A stretch of 64,000 nucleotides of DNA from Acholoe squamosa (lineage: Eukaryota > Annelida > Polychaeta > Phyllodocida > Polynoidae): contig OX439049.1 of NCBI GenBank assembly GCA_949317995.1, forward strand, positions 10,579,395 to 10,643,394. Reading direction: 5' to 3'. The notes beneath the pieces are model-generated. The model had not been told where the DNA came from. It searched no databases and saw only the letters and a program-made list of their open reading frames with translations. Shown here one piece after another: positions 11,327-22,100 of this stretch. The position numbers and the translations under genes are program-made. Within the stretch, counting starts at the first letter, position 1, and each line of letters begins with the position of its first letter.

Positions 11327-11654
11327 TTTGAGCTTATACTTCGCAAATTCATTATACACCCATTACCTTATAAATAACCTGTCGATAGAGTGGTGTGGGG
11401 TATGTTTGATCACTGTTCAAGGAGTGGATTGACACAGGTTTTATGTTGCTTAGTGTTAGGGGTAACCCTTTCATGCAGTGAGTCCCTTTGATGATTTACT
11501 TCCCCAATACTCAGTGAATTAGTGGTAAACTCCCCTCCTTTTTGTCTGTACTTTATAGAGTTTATAGACATTTTTATCATATTTTAGATCCCAAAAACTA
11601 GGGGGTGATTCCCCTCCTTTTTCAAATCCTTGATCCGCCACTGAAAGGGTAGAA

Positions 11655-12003
11655 ACTGTGAGGGCTAATGCAGTAATGTATCATGCCCATTGGTCGTCAT
11701 GATGCATGAATGCAGTCCTGGTGAGTAACTCACTAGGGCTACACTCAGGCATGGCTGATGGACTCTTGGAGGGCCGGCACAAAAAGCTCCAATGAAGTGT
11801 TGCTGAGGCCAAAAAAAAAAAATATTGTGTTTCCAGTAACATGACCCAAATATCTAGGGTCGGTAGGTCGGATTTTTTTAAATTCTATTTTATTTTTTCG
11901 GGTTACTGGAAACACCTTTTTTAGGCCTGAGCAGACTCGCCAGCACTTAATTAGTGCATCACGCCAATCAATGCGCATGAAGCACTGCTACGTCAGCAGC
12001 CCT
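11655..12003 (+). mobile_element. MITE-A copy split by a small TGA-flanked element
   Basis: MITE-A sequence on both sides (GCATCATGCCCATTGG and GCCAGCACTTAATTAGTGC ... CAGCAGCCCTTAAAG) with the foreign block 11807-11927 inside. Confidence 0.65.
11807..11927. mobile_element. 121-bp MITE with GGCC ends and TGA target duplication
   Basis: Inverted ends: GGCCAAAAAA... with GTGTTTCCAGTAAC on the left, GTTACTGGAAACAC ...TTAGGCC on the right. TGA stands on both sides (11804-11806, 11928-11930). A 3-bp TNA duplication suggests PIF/Harbinger type (inference). A partial relative (GTAACACGGCCCAAAAA, GGTCGGATTTTTTC) is at 21570-21625, next to candidate exon 2. Confidence 0.65.
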
Positions 12004-12007
12004 TAAA

Positions 12008-12175
12008 GTGAGCGAGTAATAGATGTTTAAAGCCATTTTGACAGCTATGGTCATGTTCATGGCGAGAACTACATTACACAATTTCATAGGCATATGTGCA
12101 CCACAGACATGTGAGGGGATAGGAAAGAAAGCCTTTTAAGTGGGTAAGGGAAGTCCTGCGGCCCTTAAAGGGTTA
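12008..12175 (+). repeat. GTGAG SINE-like repeat (family entry)
   Basis: Family: GAGTGAGTGAGTAATATATG, TTTAACGCCATTTTGACAGC, GGCGAGAACTACATTACACA, ATATGTGCACCACAGACAT and GGGGATAGGAAAGA. Resembles the GTGAGT...ACGCC repeats I recall from gastropods. Four copies: here, 23903-24090, 41285-41475, 58096-58470. Confidence 0.65.
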
Positions 12176-12179
12176 ATAC

Positions 12180-12880
12180 TGCTGGCTGTTAGATCTAAGT
12201 GGACCATTATGGTGTACTTGGTACTAGAACTGGGCAATAGGACACTGTTGTATTATCAGCTTAGCATGTTTGGAATAGAGAAGCAATTGCTTATGTACAC
12301 CAGAGATTGACTGTCAACTAACACAGCCTATAGGCTTTGGATCTGTAGAACAGTTCTGGGAATGAACTGGGTGTGGCTTGGTTTTACTTCTAGAAAATGA
12401 CCGCCAGTAATATGGAGTGGTGCCAATGAGCTGGAGGGTCTTGCCAAAAGAATACGAGGATGAACCTCTGTTACCCTTTTTTCAAAGAGCTATGGCAAAA
12501 ATAGTGTACTATACTATTCTTGGCTTCAGTACTTTCATAGTAGCTAGATAGATGTTAAAACAGAAAAAAAAACTCAATTTTGCAAAAATGTCAGTTACAA
12601 CCTTGTTGCACTAAGGCGATGAAATGGACCCACACTGGGTTTAAGGTCATACACATTCCCTTTAGTGGCAACATTCATAATGTCAAGTGGTAACTGAAGA
12701 TAATATCTCTTTCAATTAGACCAAAGATATACAAGGTCTTAGAAATCGGCCTATAGAACTACAAAAGAATTCTTTTTTTTACAGCCATGGGCATTGCCCA
12801 TAGATGGACAGAAGCAGATCTCCCTATAATCTCTTTGCATGAAATCTAGATGATCCATTATTGATATATACCTCCCCATA
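12180..12880. other. Non-coding stretch upstream of the 12.9-kb exon candidate
   Basis: Only stop-rich AT-rich sequence. No partner exon visible. Confidence 0.4.
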
Positions 12881-12886
12881 CTACAG

Positions 12887-13055
12887 TGTGCGGAGAGAGG
12901 CATTCCGAGCCTATTCCGAGGTAGTAGGTTGTGTCATGGGCACGGCCATTGCTGGAGCTTGTTACCAGCAAGTTCTGCTGATAAGGCCTATCAGATGGGT
13001 ACCAGTTGGCTCCGAGGGGGCCGCAGTTAATAGTTGGGATCATCTCATTGGCTAA
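12887..13055 (+). CDS. Candidate terminal exon, unknown protein
   Basis: After a good acceptor (CCTCCCCATACTACAG) the frame reads VRREAFRAYSEVVGCVMGTA, IAGACYQQVLLIRPIRWVP and VNSWDHLIG, then TAA. GC-rich and free of MITE similarity. A hydrophobic stretch (VVGCVMGTAIAGAC) could be a membrane segment. Entry phase is 2. No upstream coding was found within the window. Confidence 0.4.
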
Positions 13056-13670
13056 TGATTAATCCTGCTAAGTCCGTATAAGCTCTATCTGACAATCTGT
13101 CCCTTCTGACCTGTGTATTTAAGTACTACCGGTCATGAGACTGTCATGCATGGCAATGGTACATTGATAATACTCTCTGAAAGACAGATAGTTAAATGCT
13201 ACCTGGATTATTGTTAGTACACTGAGGCCCTCGCGCAAAATCTCGCACAGATTTCTACACGGAAGGAATCCCCGATTATGACAGAGAATTCCTGATGGTA
13301 AACTCTAGCGATATTGGATACAGTGGAGGTATTGCCTAAAAGTAACATGAGCTTTTGGAGATTACGCAACAATTTCTGGAATTGGAAGTGAATCGATTAG
13401 CTAGAATTATCTGGGTGATAGTCCCAGGGTAGAAGTTAATGTCAACTTAGAAAACGGCCGTTTTTTTAAGTGGTAGCCTCTCAGGAAGCGACTTGCACAT
13501 CAATCCTAAGCTCATTATTTAATAAGAATATATTAAGGTGGCTTAAAGGCTTAAGGTTTAAAATGTGAAAATAGCAGTGCTTAATATATATTATGTATGT
13601 AGGGTTACAATGTGCCCTGATTCTACAGGTTTTTTTGGTCCTTTCTTACACGTACATGTATATTAATGCA
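13056..13670. other. Non-coding stretch after the 12.9-kb exon candidate
   Basis: Would be the 3' UTR if that exon is real. No AATAAA in the first 300 bp that I can see. Confidence 0.35.
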
Positions 13671-13672
13671 TA

Positions 13673-13960
13673 AGGGAGTGATCTTTTTTTTTAACAACGG
13701 GGGGGGGGGGACTGGTGGGTTTGAGTGGGGGGGTCAGAATTCTTTTGACCTCTTGACCAGGGAGGTCGAAATTCTTTTCAATCCCTCCTAGGGGGGCTCA
13801 AATTGATTAAATCCATTCATTTTCAGTGAAAAAGCCTGTGTGTGACTATAGATTAAAGGGGCGCGTCTGCACGTGATTTTCATCCCCTAGGGGGGGTAAA
13901 AAAGAATTTGACCGTTGAGAGGGAGGTCAAAAATCTTTTCACACGTCTGCGTGCAAACCC
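13673..13960. mobile_element. MITE-F-related, G-rich copy
   Basis: GGGAGTGATCTTTTTTTTTA, then G-runs and GGAGGTCGAAATTCTTTTCA repeated with small changes. Confidence 0.55.
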
Positions 13961-14078
13961 ACCCCTAATGGTGACACAGGAATCACTTCAGGGAGTCTAC
14001 ACAATGAGACTTTATTAGTGCATCATGGTGAACTTATATGGTTGATACAGGCCCGGAGGGCCCTCATGATGCACAAAT

Positions 14079-14428
14079 GAAGTGTTGGCAAGACAATTAT
14101 GAAGTGTTGGCAAGACAATTATGAAGTGTTGGCAAGACAATTATGAAGTGTTGGCAAGACAATTATGAAGTGTTGGCAAGACAATTATGAAGTGTTGGCA
14201 AGACAATTATGAAGTGTTGGCAAGACAATTATGAAGTGTTGGCAAGACAATTATGAAGTGTTGGCAAGACAATTATGAAGTGTTGGCAAGACAATTATGA
14301 AGTGTTGGCAAGACAATTATGAAGTGTTGGCAAGACAATTATGAAGTGTTGGCAAGACAATTATGAAGTGTTGGCAAGACAATTATGAAGTGTTGGCAAG
14401 ACAATTATGAAGTGTTGGCAAGACAATT
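14079..14428 (+). repeat. 22-bp minisatellite, about 16 near-perfect units
   Basis: Unit GAAGTGTTGGCAAGACAATT plus AT repeated with almost no differences. The unit is a slightly changed piece of the MITE-A inner block (AATGAAGTGCTGGCAAGAC), and the array sits inside a MITE-A copy, so it probably arose there by local expansion and is recent. Confidence 0.9.
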
Positions 14429-14466
14429 TGCCTCTGCTTCATTGGTGTATCATGCTTTTATGCCAA

Positions 14467-14743
14467 CTGGAGGCCGGTGCAAAAAGATTTGGGAATGGTT
14501 CTATCGAAGGTGCTATTCCCAAAATGGAACTCACTCACCTCAAGGAATTGATTCCCTTGTGTGTTGCAAAAAGGGAATTGGTCAGAGGAGTGGTATAGGA
14601 GTGGTACAGAGTCGGGGTGTAATTCTCAAGTAGGAATCAATTCTCTGGGGAAGTCGATTCTCAGGGTGGGGAAAAGCGGAGAATTGGAGATCAAATAGCT
14701 ACGGTGAGAATTCAATTCCAATTCTTTTCACAACAGCCTCCTG
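14467..14743. mobile_element. MITE-D copy (family entry)
   Basis: Ends CTGGAGGCYGTTGCGAAAAG (consensus) and its inverse CTTTTCRCAACAGCCTCCTG. Inside GGAATTGATTCCC, AGAATCGATTCTC and similar near-palindromes. About 280 bp. Copies: here, 30328-30605, 31963-32260, 47461-47870. This copy follows the 22-bp minisatellite directly. Confidence 0.7.
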
Positions 14744-14749
14744 ATTGGC

Positions 14750-15540
14750 AAGATGCATTAATTCAGAACGGCATTTAGAGGGTTAACATATATACAAGAG
14801 GCTATGATTCCTCCATATGTGTCCTATAATAGCTGAGGGCTACACAGGGCTGCCCTGATTTAGTCATTGTTGTTGTTGGTTTTGTTGCTGGGGGTTATCC
14901 TGAGAGCTCTCTAACAACCATAATGTAAAAGGTGGGTCAACACTTTTAGTGGACTTTAACACTATATATATAGTGCATCGATATACACCCCAGGTACTGG
15001 TGATATAGGAGATTATTCCTTTTTCCTTAAGTTTCCCTGTGCCTCTGTCAGGATTTTCACCCACTCCCTCAGAACTTTTAGTTGAATAGCTTGCTGCCCG
15101 AGCTATCAGGACCGATGCAATTATAACCTAAGAGTGACATGTGCCGATCTGAGATTATTATTAAAATGGCCGATATGACTAGGTAAATGAACAATAAATT
15201 ATTAGTTCTGACATGTTAGCCAAATTCCTAATTTATAAAGGGATAATAACAAATTCACAATAATCGATCGTAGTGCATTAAGAAATTACCTCCCTTAGTT
15301 GCAAAGACATTATGTGCATTTTGGTACTGCTAGGACCCTTACCTCTTTATAGAATTGGTTCCACTTAGACCATGGTGTATGACTGACACATTGAACTTTC
15401 CTTGTAGGAGTAGAGTGAGTAGTGAGGCTCTCCTGTACTTGGCAAGTGTTATGTTATGCAGAGTAGATGGATGAAGAGGGCACAATGAAACCTTTAATGG
15501 CTGCATGGGACTTAAACCCTATTTAATAGGGCCGCTAAGG
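14750..15540. other. Non-coding stretch
   Basis: A TTGTTGTTGTTGGTTTTGTTG tract near 14865 and otherwise nothing recognised. Confidence 0.4.
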
Positions 15541-15869
15541 GAGTGGTCATTATTTATCAGCAGGGGGAAGGATGGTGCACTGTCAGACTGCTGAAATTTA
15601 CAGTACATTGTTTTTATTTGTTTAAAACAGTAGGAGCTGCTGTTATTACAAATCTAATGACCCATTTACAATCGGGGCTGAGAGTGTGAGTTTTTCACGA
15701 CCTCTCTCGACAGTGGTCTAAATTCTTTGTGACCCTTACAGTGGAGGCACGGACAATTCCTATGCCCCTCTTTGATCTATTATAGCTTGTGGGTTCTTTT
15801 ATTGCTAAAATGAGGCTAAAAGATTTTATTCAAATGTTTTTAAGTTGATGAATAGTGACCAATCTCTGA

Positions 15870-16036
15870 AGGTGACCGCAGACAGGCAAGATTCAATCGG
15901 TAACCAGGCAGTACCGTTCCGATCAGATCGGGAAGATCAAACTTGTTTGATATTGACCGCCTGGACCGGACGGCCACACAGAGACTCCCGATCATCAGGA
16001 TCGGCCGACCCAGTCGGGGCCTGTCTGTGGTCGCCT
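15870..16036. mobile_element. 167-bp MITE with AGGYGACC ends and TGA duplication
   Basis: Ends AGGTGACCGCAGACAGGC and GCCTGTCTGTGGTCGCCT are inverted with two mismatches. TGA flanks both (15867-15869, 16037-16039). The GC-rich body contains GATCGG palindromes. ORFs read across it on both strands are artefacts. Confidence 0.65.
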
Positions 16037-16139
16037 TGAGGAGCACATCGTGCCCATTGGTGCACCATGTGTTGTGATACTACATTAATGTAGCATGGTG
16101 AGCTACTCATCAGGGCTGCATTCATGCATCACAATGACA

Positions 16140-16480
16140 GACACACATGACCCACTGATCAAGATTTTGAGAATTACTCAGGAATTTCCCGAGTCCCGAC
16201 TTGTGAATACAAAAAGAATAGAGAACGTGATTTTCCCTCAAAATTTGGACATGCCATAACATCTTATACTCGAGAAAGTTCTCTAGTCTAGATCTTGAGA
16301 ATTGCTCAGGAATTTCTTGGGAAAGACTGAGGATATTCCCAGGAACTGGACATGTTTTTTTTTCCTCGAGTATAAGATGTTCTGGTGCATCCAAATTTCT
16401 GGGGAAAATCATGTTCTCCTTGCCCAAGTTGTGAACGTTCCCAACTCGAGTCCTGTCCAGTGCGGATGAACGCATGCCCT
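16140..16480. mobile_element. Foldback element
   Basis: Left arm AACGTGATTTTCCCTCAAAA, ATCTTATACTCGAG. Right arm CTCGAGTATAAGATGTTCTG, GGGGAAAATCATGTTCTC. A second inner pair has TTGAGAATTRCTCAGGAATT twice. The 117-residue minus ORF here is an artefact. Confidence 0.6.
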
Positions 16481-16564
16481 ATTGAAGTTTAAAAGGTTAT
16501 TCAATACCTTATGGCATATGGTCCAGTGATCGTGATACATGAATGCAATCCTGTTGAGCAATTC

Positions 16565-16755
16565 GCCAGTGCTATATATACACTGTTAGACCCAGGCAAG
16601 GGTTTTACAGTAGATTGCTTCTATTTTTGGGGAAAAAAAGTAGTAGTTGCTGTCAGTACAAACCCAATGCCCCTTTGTAGGTTGTGCTGTACCCAGTACA
16701 GTGGTCTTTATAGCCCATTTACAATTGGGGCTGAGAGTGTATTCATGCATAATGA
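16565..16755 (+). repeat. Dispersed repeat H (ACAGTAGATTGC...)
   Basis: CAGTAGATTGCTTCTATTTT, GTAGTTGCTGTCAGTACAAA, AGCCCATTTACAATTGGGGC, TGAGAGTGT. Copies also at 15595-15710, 35575-35730 and (reverse) 48795-48960. Ends not defined. The 118-residue ORF here is an artefact. Confidence 0.5.
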
Positions 16756-16869
16756 ACTGATGACAAGAGCAGTTGACCCATCAGAACACTTGGTAAAGCA
16801 TGAAAGACTAGCCACTAACGACATTGTCAGGAGTCAGGATGCGCTTAATGATAAGCTAACTACATAGCC

Positions 16870-17335
16870 TCAATGTAATGCTGCTAACCAAAGAAAACAA
16901 ATCAAATCTAAGCATCCAGGGAGTGTCTTCTAAATGTACGTTCCCCTACTCTAGAGACAAAACGACAAAAAAAGAACAACATTGACATTGTCAGAATTAA
17001 GAGATAATATTAAGTGGAAATATCATATTTTTGTAATGGAAACCTCGGCCCAAAATTCCCCTGAGCAAGGTTTCTTATAATTGATATGCTGGCTATACTG
17101 CCTTTTCAGAATACCAGCCTCATCATTGCATTCATCCTGATTTCGATATTTTCTTCCCATTTTTATCAATTTTGATCATTGAAAAAATAGCAGCCATATG
17201 AATCATTATAAGCTAATGAAGAACAATATGGCTGCTTATATTATGAGTTACCTTAGTGATACCTGAAGGGCCCTACACTGAAGGTACTAGACCACTTCTA
17301 CACTCTATATACTCTATATAATATACCCTTTCTGA
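16870..17335. other. Non-coding stretch with a small inverted pair
   Basis: AGCAGCCATATGAATCATTA and AATATGGCTGCTTATA near 17190-17240 are a loose inverted pair. No coding signal. Confidence 0.35.
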
Positions 17336-17572
17336 TAATCCTTTAAGGGCCGCTGATGCAGGAGTGCATCATGCCCATTGGTCGTCATGATGCACCAATG
17401 AAGTGATGCAGAGACATCTCCCCAGAGCTTTATTGGAGCATCATGACGAACTTCTGGCACTGTATCAACCCCATAGGATCGGCATGATGCATGAATGCAG
17501 CCCTGGCGAGTTACCCCCCAGGGCTGCATTTATGCATCATGATGCCCAAAGGCATTAAAGGGTTAAGATATA
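17336..17572 (+). mobile_element. MITE-A, near full-length copy
   Basis: Begins TCCTTTAAGGGCCGCTGATG and ends GGCATTAAAGGGTTAA. Inside are paired blocks around GATGCACCAATGAAGTG and a central CAACCCCATAGGATCGGCAT. No coding capacity. The 71-residue ORF over it is an artefact of the repeat. Confidence 0.7.
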
Positions 17573-18229
17573 CTCTATAATAATCACCACCCCACATGCC
17601 CTCAGGATCCAGATTTGGATCCCCTCCAGTATATGCACAATCCTTTTAAGGAATCACAATTTTACTACAACCTGGCTAATGGTCCATGAGAGAGTCTACT
17701 ATGGTATGGTTTCTATTCTGGTAGACTTGCTAGAGTTTCAATTTCCACTATTGAACCCACTTAATTTGGTGATATTTTCGCAAGAGTTTCCTTAACAAAT
17801 GAAATGAAGATAATCACACATGTGGGATCGACCCTGACTTTGAAAGAAACGTATCGAAGGCACTTACCATATATGTGCCTTATGTGCTATAAAATAGTGT
17901 TTTTCTTTCAGCAATTGATACAAAGTAGCTACTTTTAAGGCTCACATAGACATAGAATAATGTTACATTTACAGTGAGAAAGGCGTCTTCGGGTACAGGT
18001 GGTAGCTTATATGTGAGAATTAAAAGTAGGTCCAGAACAAATCATATATCATATTTTCTGGGACCATAACACATCTATTACGACCACCACCCTGGAGAAA
18101 GGGGAAGGTGGGGAGGGGGGGGGGTTATGGGCTAAGTGGCCATGACGGGAGTGAGGCCCACCACTCACCCCTCACCATACCTTTATACCATTGGCCGGAT
18201 TAGGACCCACAGGATCAGCCTAATCCCTT

Positions 18230-18330
18230 TTGCCACAGCCCCCAATGCCTTAATACCAGTAACTCACATGGGGCCAAGTACACACCCTTGTGGAACCCCA
18301 GTTTCTTTTTCTAAAGGAAGGAGTCGGGTA
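18230..18330 (-). mobile_element. Possible degraded LINE RT motif (GVPQG)
   Basis: On the minus strand GGGGTTCCACAAGGGTGTGT reads GVPQGCVLGPM, the conserved motif preceding the RT palm. Flanking sequence in either frame does not continue as RT, so only a relic remains. Confidence 0.35.
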
Positions 18331-19071
18331 GTTCATATTACCCCTATGTTAGCAGGAGTTTCTAGGCATGTGATAGACCAGGAGGACAAGTTACTGGAGA
18401 TTTTACAGCAGAGAGAAGGACTGTACCACAGTAATCAATGCAATATGGATTCTTGTTGTGCAAGCTAAAGTGTATACCCATTGTATTCAACCCCCAACAA
18501 GGGGCTCGGTGATGGTTGTGGGAGTAAGGGACCAACTATACACAGCAGGAGTTTATAATTCCACCATATATGGTGAACTCATTGGAATGAACAGACTTAA
18601 AAAGCAAGAATGGATATTGGTGACGGTTTCAGCTCTTCAGTTGCTTTTTATAGGCCACTGTCAACCATGGGTGGAGATGATGGATATTTGTACCTATGCT
18701 GAGGAGTTTATAACAGTTTCCAGACCCTCTATGCGACCTGTAGCCATAAGGGGATAACTCTGTTTTATATAACTAAATGATCAGTGGCATCACAAGAGGG
18801 ATTTTTGGGGGTAAATGTGTGTGCACTGTTGAAACTGAAAGAGTATAACTTTCAAAAGCGGGGGGTAATTAAAATCCACCCAAGAAATTGGAATACATTG
18901 GATTCTATCCCACACAGTCATATGAACTTTGCCAGGAAATCTCAGCTGATTGGAACATTATAGAAGGAATTTTGACAAAGGAAAGATCACGAGGCTGTCG
19001 GGTTATTTTGGAATGAATGAAATATGGATGCTTTTTGTGGACATTGAGGCGGACGTCTAATTATAGTCGAA

Positions 19072-19188
19072 ATGGATTCATCGAGGGCCTTTTTTAAATC
19101 AACAAAGAGTGAACTTGTGGAAGGCTCAGCGCGTGCAGGGAAGCTTCGTAAAACGCAGTCTTATGTTGACTGGTGGTTAGCTAGACAG
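19072..19188 (+). CDS. Unknown plus-strand gene, candidate first exon
   Basis: Starts [20 protein letters not shown] and ends VDWWLARQ at ACAG|GTAAGT, a near-perfect donor, in phase 0. An in-frame TGA lies nine codons upstream of the ATG, so this ATG is the natural start. Thirty-nine codons, basic, with no signal peptide, so the product is probably intracellular. Confidence 0.55.
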
Positions 19189-22100
19189 GTAAGTCACTAT
19201 TTCCACTATTATGATTTAACTCTTTCATTAAACCCATTAAAGGCCGCAGATGCAGGAATGCATCATACCTATTGGTCGTCATGATGCACCAATGAAGTGC
19301 TGGCAAGACTACTTGCCCGCACTTCATTGGAGCATCATGCCGACCCTATGGGGTTGATACATATGTGGATCAACACGGTAAAAGGTAGGCCCGGTAGGGG
19401 GTGCGCGGGCATACACTGTAAAAAATAGTGTTTAGATTGTAAACACTTATTTGTCCCAGTTTTTTAAACACATTGCATAAGTGTTTACATTCTAAACACA
19501 TTTCACCTAAACACATCCATATGTGTTTAGATTTTAAACACACATTAACAATGTGTTTAGATTGTAAACACTTATTTTGAAAAGTGTTTAGAATCAAAAC
19601 CCTTTTTGAAAAGTGTTTAGCAAAAAGTGTTTAGTCAAAAAGTGTTTACACACAAAACACTTTCCCAAAAAGTGTTTAGAAAAGTGTTTCCTTTCTAAAC
19701 ACATTTCAAAAAGTGTTTAGAACATTTGAATAAGTGTTTAGATTCTAAACACTTATTTAGATAAGTGTTTAGAAATTAAACACTTATCTAAACACTTTTT
19801 GGCTGTCTAAACACTTGTCTAAACACTTTTTGCCTAAACACTTCCCTATAAACTTATATAATAAGTGTTTAGAAAGGTGGGACAGGAAAGTGTTTAGATA
19901 AGTGTTTAATATCTAAACACCTTTTTTACAGTGTACCTTTTACCGTGTTGATCCACATATACTCTTGGAGGGTCGGCTCCAATGAAGTGCTGACGAGCAG
20001 TTTTGCCAGCACTTCATTGGTGCATCATGACGACTAATGGGCATGATGCATTAAAGCATCAGCGGCCCTTAATTGGTTAACCCATTCTGTTCCGCTGATG
20101 CATTTATGCATCATGGCCAATATTGGCCATCATGATTGCAGCCCTGGGGGACGGGTCGCCAGTGCTGCAGTAACTAATACAACAAGCCAACCGTATGGTA
20201 TTGATACAGTCCCGGAGGAGGACCGCGAAGTATCATTGGAGTGCGCATGAGGAAAAACAAAAATAAATTTAGTAAATGGCTAGAAACAAAAATAAAATGA
20301 GAGGAAAGTACTTTATAGTGCTCTAGATTGGTAAATTCCATATAAATAGCTCATTCTGACTTCAGTCTCATAATATTTCAGCCGACCCATTTTATTGTAT
20401 CAAGAGTTATAACTCAATATTAGCAACAGTCCTATATAGTTAAACATTACTTTTTTCTCTCTTACGTTGAAGTGTCTAGTCGGTTTAGATAAAAGGGAGT
20501 CGGGTTCCAGGAGCCTGTGTAACTTTATTGACTTGACCCTGGGCTGGACTCTATATATAAGGCTATAGTCAACATGGTAGAGGACCAATACACCTGCGGA
20601 ATACTGTAAGGGCCGCTGATGCATCAGTACATCATGCCCATTGGTCATCATGATGTATGCACGCCAGAGCTACATTCAAGCATCATGCTGACCCTACGGG
20701 GTTGATGCACTCCCGGAGGGTCCGCATGTTGCTCCAATGAAGTGCTGGCGAGCAGTCTCGCCAGCACTTCATTGTTGCATCATGACGACCAATGGGCATT
20801 AACGATGTAAGTAACTTGCCACACTGTATCGGTGCATCATGATGATTGGTTTCGAGTGTATCAACAACCCAGAAGGGTCAGCATGATGCATGAATGCAGC
20901 CCTGGGGAGTTACTGGCTGTATGCATGTATCGTAGCACTCAAATAATGTATTGCGCTAAATCACTCTGCTGTCTTTTATAGGTTATGGAGCCTTTAGTTC
21001 ATACATTGTATACATACTGGATAGATGAAGGTCACCCTTTAAGGAGCGCATAATGCATTAATGTACCGCTCATTGGTCGCTATAAATTATAATGCAAGTT
21101 TGCATGGCCCTTGGTGAATATAACTATTACTACTGCATTCATGCAATTTGCCATAATTCCAGGCTTGAAAGGTTGGCATGATGCACCAATGCAGTCCTGG
21201 CGAGTAGACTCGCCAGCACTGCATAAGTGCATCATGACGACCAAGGAACGTGAACCTGGAGTCATCATGCGGCCCTTAAGCGTCAGCAAACCATCAATAT
21301 TATACTTGGAAAGCAGCAAGCTTATCAAAGTTTTGGTAGAGTCTGTAGATATTTTTGACAAACACATTTAGTTTATTGTCCTTTATGAGTGAATTTCCCA
21401 CAGAATATTCTTCATCAGTTGATTTAAGTGTTGGCTCTCTTAGATTGGATTCATTGTTAGAACTCCCCTCAGTTAGAAATGTATACAGTCAATGTTTTGG
21501 AAAATATTGTATTAGGTAACACGGTTTGTAAACATAATGTCTATGGACAAAAAACTACTGTAAGTTTCCCGTAACACGGCCCAAAAAGTTGAGTTAGGTT
21601 GGTCGGATTTTTTCTTTCCTTCTTTCTATTTACTGAACCATATTTAGGCTGAAATATTGAATTGGTATTATCAATACCAATCACAAATAACTCATTTTAT
21701 CATTACACCAGCCAAAACGTTGATAGCTTGGGTAGAAATATTGGATTCTTTAGTTGAACACAAGGGAAATCTCAAAATATTAAAATTGCGAAAAAATAAT
21801 TATGAAAATGTCCTCAAAATTCTTTTTACTGAGGTAAGTCGGATGGCTGGAAACAATTCTTCTCTTAGGCATAGGCCTTATATATGAATCAATATTTTAT
21901 AAGTCAAAAGTTATATATAGGGTGCTAAACTTATCCAAGTACTTATGTAATTGCAATACCAATGACTAATTCCCCTAGGTTAAACTTGATTACACACCAA
22001 ACTGAAAGAACCAATTCTAAGCCCTTCGTTATGATCACATTGTACGCCAAAATTAGTAATAAATCTCGGGAACTAAATATCTCAATTGCTCTGTAGGAAA

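Noticed and set aside
12861-13043. Minus-strand frame over the 12.9-kb region
   Set aside because: The plus reading has a good acceptor and a more protein-like composition. The minus one has neither.
16122-16475. A 117-residue minus frame
   Set aside because: Lies over a foldback element, whose inverted arms make both strands look open.
16511-16867. A 118-residue plus frame
   Set aside because: Covers dispersed repeat H and a MITE-A piece. Other copies have stops.
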